The notes under the pieces: model-generated
Database searches by the model: none
Seen by the model: only the letters and a program-made list of their open reading frames with translations
What the model was told of the DNA's origin: nothing
Program-made: the position numbers and the translations under genes
Assembly: GCA_004431415.1 (NCBI GenBank)
Contig: QPMI01000039.1
Coordinates: forward strand, 62,001 to 126,000
Origin: Cyanophora paradoxa
Taxonomy: Eukaryota; Glaucocystophyceae; Cyanophorales; Cyanophoraceae
Length of the DNA stretch: 64,000 nucleotides
Reading direction: 5' to 3'
Shown here: in pieces, positions 9,216 through 19,400 of the stretch
How the letters are laid out: every line of letters starts with the position of its first letter
Numbering within the stretch: position 1 is the first letter of the stretch

Positions 9216-12200
9216 GACGAAGCAAGTGAGCGCGAGGAAGCAAATTTCGAGAAGCTGCGGATGCAGCTGCAGCCGCAGCTGGCTCCGCGCTTTTAGCGCT
9301 CGAACTGGCCACGGCGCACCTGTTCGCGGGACAGCTGGTACATGTCGAGGCCGCCGAGATCGGACGACTCGCCCAGCAGCTCCACCCGGTTCCTGCGCAC
9401 GCGCGCGCCGGCACCCCCGCCCGTGAGCTGCAGCTGCGCGCGGACGGGCGGCGCGGGTGCCGCCGCATGGACACGCGCACCCGGCGTGGAGGACGAAGCA
9501 GAGGACGAGGCCCTCGCGCGCTGGCTTGGCCTGCGCGCGTCGGCGTTGGCGCCGACTCGGAGAAGACTACAAAATATTCGGAGGGTTTGGAGGGGTCGAG
9601 GTCAACCTATAAATGAAATAATCATAGAAAGAACTCCAGGGGCCAGAATAGAAACGAAGCACAGACGAGAAACATACAGAAAGAATTCCAGGGGCCAGGG
9701 GATGGAAAAGGGACATCAATCGGAGTCAAAACTCACGCGGTAGAGGACGTGCTGAGGGTGCTTCTTGGCGTCGTGGCACGACTGTTCCCGCAGCGCACGT
9801 GATCGTGAGCTCGACAGAAGAAGAAGAAGGGCGGAGCCCCGGGCCCGGCGCCGACGCGGCGGGGCGCACCTTGCACAGATCGAAGTCCGAGCACGTGGGG
9901 CACTTGAAGCGCGGGCCCTCGATCGGCTTCTGCTCGACCACGCGCGGGCACGTGAAGCGCCAGCGTCAGATATAGCTGCAGCTGCAAGAGAAAGAAGGCG
10001 GGGAGGGCGCGGACCTTCTTGCAGCCGTCGCACGTTATCCCCCCGTGCACCTCCTTCTGCAGTGCCGTCGTCCCGAGCAGGATCTGCACCGCGCAGATCA
10101 AATTGCAGGACGCGGGGAACCTTAAGCTTATGTTAGAAGCGTATAGAAGCTTATATTGTTAAGCCGCAAATAAGAGGCCGCACATATATTCTTATTCTTA
10201 TATTCTTATATTCTATTATCAAATAGGCCGCACGGCGTCAGAGGACGTCGGGGCCCCGTTGGGTCCAGCGTGGATGCGGAGCTGCGCGCGGCGGCGGCGA
10301 TCAGAATTCGAAGAAGGGATCGGATGAAGACGGCAAAGGGGATTTGGGATGGGAGCCGGGCTCGCCTCGACGCGGCCGTCCTCGGCGCTGAAGCGGGCCG
10401 TCGCGAACGTCCTCTGGTCGTGCGGGACGACCTGCGCGCCGAGGAACGAGGGGGGGGGCCGCGGGTTCCAACGTTAGCAAGAAATCATGCGATTTATAAT
10501 TAAGCCTATCTTGATGCATATGTTGTTTGTTCTACGATTATGTTAACTATATATATATATGCGCGTTGACGTTGTTGACGTTGTTTCGTTGTTTGTTCTA
10601 CGATTATGTTAACTATATATGCGGTCGTGCGGGACGGTCTGCGCGCCGAGGGGGTTCGAATTCCAACGTTGGCGAGAAATCATGCGATATGATATGATTC
10701 TATGTTGATGTTGTTTGTTCTACTATTGTGTTAACTCTCCGCGTTGACGTTGTTGTTATACTCTATATTGAAGTGGGTTCCAATTAGAAAGCCTTGATCA
10801 GAGTCTATATTGACGTTGATCGTGATTCGAATTCGCGATCGCGGACCCGTCCCTCGTAGTCGGCCGCGCGCTCGCCCGCCTGCTCCTTCGTCTGCGGAGC
10901 GGGTCATGATCACGGCGCCGGGCGCGGGCGCGGGAAACGGAGGGCGGAAATTGTAAGGGGCGCGCCGTGAACCAGCGCTCGAGGTCGCCGGCGGGGAGGC
11001 CGTTGACGGGGACATCGCCCGGCCGCACGACGCCGACCAGGAAGGTGGCCGCCCCGGAGACCGAGAAGCGGATCGTCCTCGTGCCTGCGGACAGCGCCGT
11101 TGAGACAGCGCTGGCTTCCTGCATGCGTCCAAGCGCCGGACCGTGCGTAAGGGGCCCGGAGACGACGGCCGCGCCGGGCCCCGACGAGCAGCGCGCCTGC
11201 GCGCGCGATCGATCGGTCGGGATCGATCGAATGCGGCCGTCGAGAACGACCCGAGCCGCGGCGGCGCACAGCGTTCTTGGGGCCGAGGCTGACGGAGTTG
11301 CCGCGCTGTTCATACTTGCCCACAAACTGGAGCGCCTCGTCCGCCGCGAGCGGCGCCGAGGCCGGGGCGGCCGCCCCGCCCAGCTGCACGACGGCCAGGT
11401 CGTACGAGCTCTCCGCGCCCCACCTGCCGTCGCCCGCGCGTGCGCGCGCTTTGATCAGCGCCGCTCATGGCGCATCGTACAACGGCGGCGCACCGGTAGC
11501 CGTTGCGGCCGCCATTGGCCCACTGGACGCGGACCCACCCGTCGCTCGAGTCCGCCTGCCGGATGACACCTGTGCACGTGCACGCGCGTTCAAAGCGGCC
11601 GCCGTCATTCGCTGCATGAGTGAGCGCGTTAAAATGCGTTGGCAGCGCGCCTCGGGACCCTGCGCCGCCGTCCTGATATGATAGCGAGGGATCAGAAGTG
11701 CGAAACGCGTCAGCTCAGACTCGCAATGGATGGGCACCTGGTTGCCCCACTTCCAGTCCTTTCCGCGTGTCACCGTTGCGCCGATGACCTGCAGGATTCG
11801 AAACCCGTCACGGGCTACAAATTGTCCGCCACGGATACCGAACAACGGCAATTGCAACGAGCTCGAGCCTTGCTTCGAGGGAGCTTGTACATGGTCGACG
11901 CGTCCATTTCGCCCTCCTCGCCCAGGATCGTGCACGTGTTGCTGAGGGAAAGACGTTCGAATTGTTCGTTCCGTGCACGATCCGCGCAACCCTGACCCAG
12001 CGCTAGCTGCGCATGCGGCGCACCCTGCCTGCATGACGACGAAGAGAGTAACGCCGAACTTGCCCGACGAGGCTTGTGTCCGGATCAATATGTGGTCCGC
12101 CGCGTGCTTCCCCAACGCTTGGCACTCGCCGCACACATCGATCTCCGGTTTCTCGCACACGCCGCACTTGTAGCGCTCGCCGCGGATGGCCTGCACGCGG

Positions 12201-15200
12201 AATATTAATCCGTAACGTCAGAAGAGTCCGAAGTGTTCGAGATGCCATAATGGGCGAGCGGACCGTGCTGCAGTGCTTGCATTCGACGCCGCTGTGCGTC
12301 TCCACGGGCACGTCGAACGTGCCGCGAAGGACGGGGTCCTTCTCCGACTGAGTGCCGTCCGGCCCCCGAAGGATGCGCAGCTGTCGACGTCGGAGGTGCA
12401 TATGCATCAGTGCGAGCCGGCGTCGACGTCAGCGCACGCGCTGCTCGAAGGAAGCAAGCAGCCGACCTCGACGCGGCACGTGTCCGGCTCGAGCGTTGCC
12501 AGCAGGGTCGTGCCGCTCGCGCTGTCGTGCTCGAAGGTGCGTGGCCGGAGCAGGCCGCCCAGCGCCGACGACTGCGCGCTCGTCTGAAGCGTTGATGTGA
12601 GATGGCGTCCGCGTGGGAATGGCGAGAAGGGAACCGCCGGAGCGGCCGCGGGTCGGACCGTGAACAGGGACGGCGCTTGCTTCTTCTCGGGCTCGGCGTT
12701 GAGCGGGATTTCTTGCGGGGCCAGCGCCCCCACGTAGAAGAAGGCGCCGCCCTCGACCCGGAACCGGATCCGCCGCTTGCCTTCGAGTTCGAGCGAGGGC
12801 GCGATCAGGATCGGATCGAAGTGGGGCAGAAGCTTAAGCGATCGGCGACGATCGATATCTAGACATGTGGCGCACCCCAGAGCAGCGGCGAGGCGAGGAC
12901 CGCCGCCCCGGGTCCTGAAGAGCACTTCGCCTGCACCAATATAATGTCAGATGGGCGCGAGTTCAAACGCGCCCGTTAGAACACTGCATGCGCACGACGA
13001 CGCCGCGCTCGATGGAGACGCCCGACCCGCGGGCGAGCGGGTCGAAGATGGCGTTCGCGGAGGGCGGCGCCGCGGCCTCCGCCTGCAGACCGGACTCGGT
13101 TCGCGAGACGCACGCGTGCGTGCGCACGCAAGTCGAGCTCGTGCACGTGCCTGAGCGATGGCCGCAACCATGTCCGTGATGCGGACGTCGTAGCACTTCT
13201 CGTCTCCCCAGCTGTGGATCCGGAAGCGCCGTCACTCACGGATCGGACGGCGACCGTCGCGAGCAGTCGGCGCGCGCGAGAAGCCGCCAGCGCGGCGCAC
13301 CGGTAGCGCTTGCCCTGCTCCCCTTCGTCCCACGTGACGCTGATCCACCCGGCAGTGTTGCTGACGCCGCTGACGACCCCGGTCTTGCCCGATCCGCCGT
13401 CCTGCGGCGCCGCCACGTGTAAATGCACGTACGGACGGGAATCGCGGGCGAAGCGCGTTCGTGGATGCACCTGATTGTCCCACTTCCAGTCCTTGCCCCG
13501 GACCACCGTCGCGCCGACGACCTGCAAGGCCATCGGTCCAGCGCACGGGTGGACGCGCGCAGCAGCGCGTGGGCGCGCGAGCGATCGAACTCGCCTCGGC
13601 GGGCGTGAGGGGCGAGCGCCCGTCGGCGAAGTGCACCACCTTGACGTCGTACTTGCCCTCCTCGCCCCACCTGCAGCGCAAGCGATCATGATCACAGGCG
13701 TCGCTACTGGGTACCCAAATTGAGAGCCGCTGCCCGGCGCGGGCCGGCGCGCGAGCGCACCGGTAGAGGTTTTCCTCGCTCGACTTGGCCCACTTGACCT
13801 TGATCCAGTCCTCCCCTTCGACGTCCGTCTCGACCACAACGCCTGAGCACGGGTAACGCACACGTTCAAACCGAGAATTCAGCCGCGCGAACCGAGGTTG
13901 CCGGCGCCACCGTCCTGGGCGCCCCACGCCCAATCTTTGGCCCGCATGACCGTTGCTTTGAGGAGCTGCGATCGCGATGGGCGTTATTCGTTAAAATTCC
14001 GCACTTCAAAAAATGGAGGAATCAACGGAATGGCATGGCCATGGGCACCTCCGATGTGCCGACCCCGCTGGCGGACGCTGACGGCGTGTCCGGCTCACCG
14101 ATGTTCGCCGCGAGGGCGACAACGGCGAGGTCGTAGCAGTCGTCGTCCCCCCACCTGCGCGATCGTTCCGGCTTGAGCTCGAGCCGCCATTGCCTCAGCC
14201 TCAGCAGATCCCAATCGAACTCGAGCTCGCAGCGCACGCACCGGTACGAGTTGCTGCTGCCGCCGCTGTCCCACTCGACCTTGACCCAGAGCCCGGTGGA
14301 GAGGCCCGCGACCCGCCCGGTCTTGCCGTCTCCCCCGTCCTGGTCCTTCCACTTCCTGCACACATGGATCGGACATGCCAGCTTCAGCATGTAATTGCAA
14401 CCTAGCCGCCGCACCAGTCCTTCCCGCGCTTCACCGTCGCGCCAACGAGCTGCGCAGCCACACGGTCAGAGCCGCCGGCGCTGGCGTCTACGAGCGGCGG
14501 GCGCGACGGCACAAAAGGGCTGGCCTGCTCCCTTGTCAGCTTGTACATTTCGTCGCCCTTCGGCACCGGCGCCACGGCTGCCGTGCTGCGGATCGAGCAC
14601 TTGCCCCTGCGCGACAAATCAGAGCCCACTTCGAATTCGGACGCGAGACGAATCCGAGGGAGGGGGCCGCACCCTTTGTAGAAGGTGACGCCCAGGACAA
14701 CCGTCGGCTTCCTCTTGAACGTCGTGGTCAGGACCTGCCGCCCCGCCCCGCCCATGCACGTCAATCTTATGTTCGAATTTGATAACAAGAAACCGAGCGG
14801 GGCGTTTGATTTGGACCTGGCCGCGGCACTCGAGGCGGAGCGTGCAGTCGTCGGCGTTGAGCGTGACGACGACCGCGTCGCCCTTCTTGTACTCGAACTC
14901 CTGCATCCCGCCCCCGCTCCAGTGCGTCCCTTTGCTCTGCCGAATTGGAGCGCGAGCAGCGTTAACACGGTGCATTAGAGAAATATATGCAAGAATGTAG
15001 AGAAAGGAAGGGAGCTAAGGTAAGCAACCTTGAAGAGGTTCTGCTTGTCGTCCGCGGCGGGTTCCGTGTCGAGCGGCGGGCTGGCGCCATCCATCGCCCC
15101 GACGAAGAAGCGGGTGTTCGTGCCGCCGACGACGACGACGGCGCGGAGCACGCCGGCGGCGATGGCGCGGTGGGACACGACCGTCGACGGCCCGTTGCCG

Positions 15201-16372
15201 CACTCCACCTGCCAAAGCTCAGAGCTCGAGAGCGCCGCGCGCGGGTCGGGTCGAATGTGTGGCGGCGCGTTCGCGCACGCACGTCGCAGGGGTTGGAGAA
15301 GGTGAGGTTCGGCCCGTGGCGCCCGTCGCGCTGGTCCCACGCGATCGCGACGGGGTGCTCGCCCTCGCCCTCGCCCTCGCCCGCCGCGCCGGCCGTGGGG
15401 CCGCCCTGCTTCTTGAGCCCGCGTGGCCCCTGCGTGGCGCGCTCCCTGGCCGCGCGCTCCTCCTCCATCTCGCGCTGCCGCCGCGCCGCCTCCTCGATCG
15501 CCCTCCTGCGCGCCTCCTCCTCGCCCTTGAGCCGCTCCTCCTCCTCCGCCTTCTGCGCCTCGCGGGCGCGCTGGCGGGCCTCGTGGGCCTCCTGGACGGC
15601 CTTGCGGGTGAGCGCCGCGCCGGCGAAGTAGCCCGTCGACTCGTCGTGCGCGGCGACGCGGGCGAGGACGCTTAGGACCGCGTCCGAGTCGGGCGAGGCG
15701 GCGGGGAAGACGGCGGTGTACACGGCGCAGAGGGGCGGGACGCAGCCGGAGCGGAGCAGCGCGACGCGCGCCTCGCTGGAGCCGTCGTCGACGAGGGCGG
15801 CGGCCAGCGAGACGAAGCCGCGGGCGAGGCCGGGGTCCGCCCCGAAGCGCTTCTGGGCGTCCACGGCGCGCTGGAGGACGCCGGCACGCACCATCTCATC
15901 CACGGGGAGCAGGCCCTGGGCCAGCCACGCGCGGAACGCCCACAGCGTCCCCTGCAGGAGCGGCAGCGACCCCGGGTGCAGCTTACACGCCTGCGCGCGG
16001 CGTCAGCCGCAGGTCGCGAAGAGCGACAGTGTCAATGACAACGGCGCACCTGGACGGCCTGCGCGGCAAGGGCGAGGGTGTCGGCCTTCTTGAGGGCCCT
16101 GGCGAGCAGCGCGGCGCGCTCGCCGCCGGCCGCGAAGAGCGCCAGCGCCTCCGCCGCCAGCTCCGCCATCGCCTGCGCGGAGGGAGTGCGAGCTTGAGCT
16201 TCAGGGACCAAATCAAAGGCTAAAGCTTAAGCCACGAAAGCCAAGACAGGAAGGAGGCCTAGGGCTGCGCAGCACATATCTATCCGTTGAAGGACGCCGC
16301 TCTAATTATAAACTAGTACTGGGCCGCCGCCGCCGCCGCTGCTGCTGCCGCCGCCGCCGCCGCCGCCGCTGC

Positions 16373-16414
<42 letters not shown>

Positions 16415-19400
16415 GGCCCGCGGTTACGAAGAGGCACGACGCATTTTCATCTCGTTTAATTTTATCTTATGTGCGCTAATTTCCGAGGGAATTCGAGCTC
16501 GCACCTCGAGGGAGCCCTTGCGGGCGGCCTCGGCGAGGAGCCAGGCGAGGATCTCGGGCGAGGCCGCCGCCGCCGCGTCCCGTGCCACGAAGGCGCGGAA
16601 GGCCGCCGCCGCCGCGCCGCGCAGCGCCTCGTCCGCCTCGTGCCGCGGCACCGCCTGCAGCGCCGCCAGCAGCAGCGCCGGCGCCTCGGCGCAGCGCGCC
16701 CCGATCTCTGCCGCCGCCTCAGAGGCGGCGCGGGTAGAGCGGAGTGTGTCGGGCCGGGGCGCGCGCGCGGGCGCGCACCGGACTGGACGACGTTGCGGAC
16801 GAGGCGGGCGAAGGGCGCCGCCGCCTCCGCCGCGGCGCCGGCGTGGCCGGCGAGGGCGTCGAGGAGGAGGCGGGGCCGGTCCCCCGTCACCGCGTCGTGG
16901 ATGCAGACGTCTGCGGCCGCGCGCGCGCGCGCTTCGCTTCGAAGGCGCCAGCGGAGGCCGCGGGAGGCCGGAGCGCACCGACGACGGCCTTGCCGCCCGA
17001 GGCGAGGACCTGGGCGCTCCTGACCTCGTCTGCGGGCAGGGACCGGATCAGAGTGCTTCGAATTCACAGAGGGCCGAGAAGCCGGCGGGCCGGTCATGAG
17101 GGCGAGGAAGGAGACGGCTGCGGCGAAGAGGGGCGGGCTGCGGGGGAAGGCCCGCAGGCCCGCGAAGGCCGCGGGGACGAGGCCCGCCTCCTGCAGGCCC
17201 TGCCGCGACGCCTCTGCCGCCCGCCGGTCAGATCAGGTCAGGTGGGGTGTGGGTTTGGAGGGCGCGTCGGACCGTCGGCGGCGAGGGCGGCGGCGAGGGC
17301 GGTGGCGGCGGCGACGAGGGCGCCATCCTCGGCGCGGCGGGCGGCGCACTCAGCGAGGGCCCGGGGGCCCCCGGCGCGGGCGAAGGCGTCGGGGAAGGCG
17401 GGGACCGAGGAGAGGAGGAGGAGCGCCCCCAGCGCCGCCCCGTCCATCTCCGCCGAGACCTGCGGACGACGAGATCAAATTTGAAGTTCGGGATCGAAAG
17501 GCTTTGGGGAGGGGCGGGGCGGCGCCTCGTGGGCGAGCAGGGCCTTGGCGATGTGCGAGGCGGCGCCGAGCTCCACCGCCGCCGCCCGCGTGCTCTCTGC
17601 GGTCCGGTTGAGGGGGGAGGGGGGCGGGAGGGGGCGGGGCGCGGCGGGGGCGCGCCGGTGCCGGCGATCTGTCGCACGAGGCCGCAGCCGTACTCCTGCA
17701 CGCGGAGGTTCCGGGGGTACTGCGCCGCGAGAACGGGCGTCACGGGCGGTGAGGCGCACAGCGCTCGCTACACGGGATCGCGCGCGCCTGGGCCATCGTG
17801 GCGGCCACCTCCCGCACGACTCCCGCCTCCACCAGCGCCGAGTGCCGCCCCTCTGCGGCCCGCCTCGGCGCTCGGACGAACAGAGGGCGGGCGGGGGCGG
17901 CCGGCACCGGAGTGGGCGAAGTGCATGAGGGCGCGGCAAGCGCTCTCCTGAATCTCCGGCTCCGCGAAGTGCATCTGCGTGCACGCGGCGCCGGCGTGAG
18001 CGAGGGCGGGGGGGCGGGGGCCGGGCGGGGTACGGGCGGGGGCGGGCCTGCATGACGCGGAGGGTGCAGTCGAGGGCGCCGCTGTCGAGGGCGAGCTCCC
18101 GGCACGCCTCTGCGCGGGTGGGCGGGCGGTTGGCGCCGGCCGGGCGGGGTCGCATTCGAATTGCAGAGCGCCAGCGGGCGGGGCGGGGCGGGGCGCACCG
18201 TCCACAGAGGCAACGTCGGCGAGGATCTCGCACGCTGCCGGCCGCCGAGCCGCTCATGATCAGCAAGGAGACGGAGGAGACAAGGGCCGGCAGGATGGAG
18301 AAGGCAAGAGAGCGCAGGAGGGGCGGGGCGGACCGTCCATCTGGAGCTCGGAGGCCTCCTCGTGGGCGCGCATGATCTCCAGCACCCGCCCCACCGCCCC
18401 CTCCTTCACCAGGATCAGCAGGAAGTTCTTGTCTGCGGTATTTTATAAGAAGTCAGCTGGGGGAGAGAGCGGGGTGTTGGGGGGGGGGGGGGGGCAGGGG
18501 GGGTACCGGGCTGCGAGCGCCACTTGCGGACCATGGACGCGGTGTACCCCACCGCCTGCCCCGCCGCCGCCTCGTCGGCGGCTGCCGCCGCCGCCGCCAG
18601 CGCCCGCACGTGCTCCAGCGCCATCTACCCCCCCCAGGGCGCCCCTCAGGGGGGTACAGGATGGAAGGGGAGTATGGCGCCTCGCCTCCTGCAGCTCGAC
18701 GTAGAGGGGGTCGTTGGGGGCCAGCTCCGTGACGCGTACCCCCCCGGCGGCGCCCTCCGGCTCCGGATCCGGCTTGTTCGGCTTGGCCTCCGCAGGCTCG
18801 GGAGGAGCCAAGTCGGCGTGCGCGGCGGCTGCGTCGGCGGCGTCGTCGTTCGCTGTGTTCGCGGCCTGCGAGACGGCCCCAGGCACGTGGAAGCGCTTTG
18901 GGGGCGGCGCCCGATCCTCGCCCCCCTCCGCCGGCGCGTTCGCCCTCTCCTCCTGCCGCCCCCCCGTTGGGGTACGCCATTCGGGGAGCGCGCCGTACCC
19001 CCCGCACCTCGATGGTGCGCTTGATGCCGGCGACGAGCTCCCTTAGGACGTCGTCGTACTCCCGCTGCGCGTTGAAGATCGTCCACTGCGTGGGCGGGGG
19101 GAGAGATGGACCTCAGGGGTACGGCGCGCTCCGGGGGTACAGGGGGTGTCACCTGGAAGCGCTTGATCATCATCTCGTCGCCGGAGCGGAGCTGGATCGC
19201 ATCGGGGGGTACGAGGAAGACCGGGAAGAGCCGCTTTTGGAGGTCGTATCTAAGGCGAAATCGGGATCAAATTCAAGATTTAATTTAAGCTTCGAGAGCC
19301 AGCCGGCTGGATGGTCGTACCCCATGTTCCACTCCTCCCTACAGTACTGGCTTCCGGCCGCCTTCGGGCTGATGCAAAGCACCAGCACCTGGGTACAGCG

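Noticed and set aside
18500-18624. Separate gene starting at the ATG at 18624 for the ARM half
   Set aside because: The upstream exon ending PLYVELQE joins in phase through a GC-AG intron like others in the gene, and no promoter-like gap is present; kept as an alternative in the gene entry.
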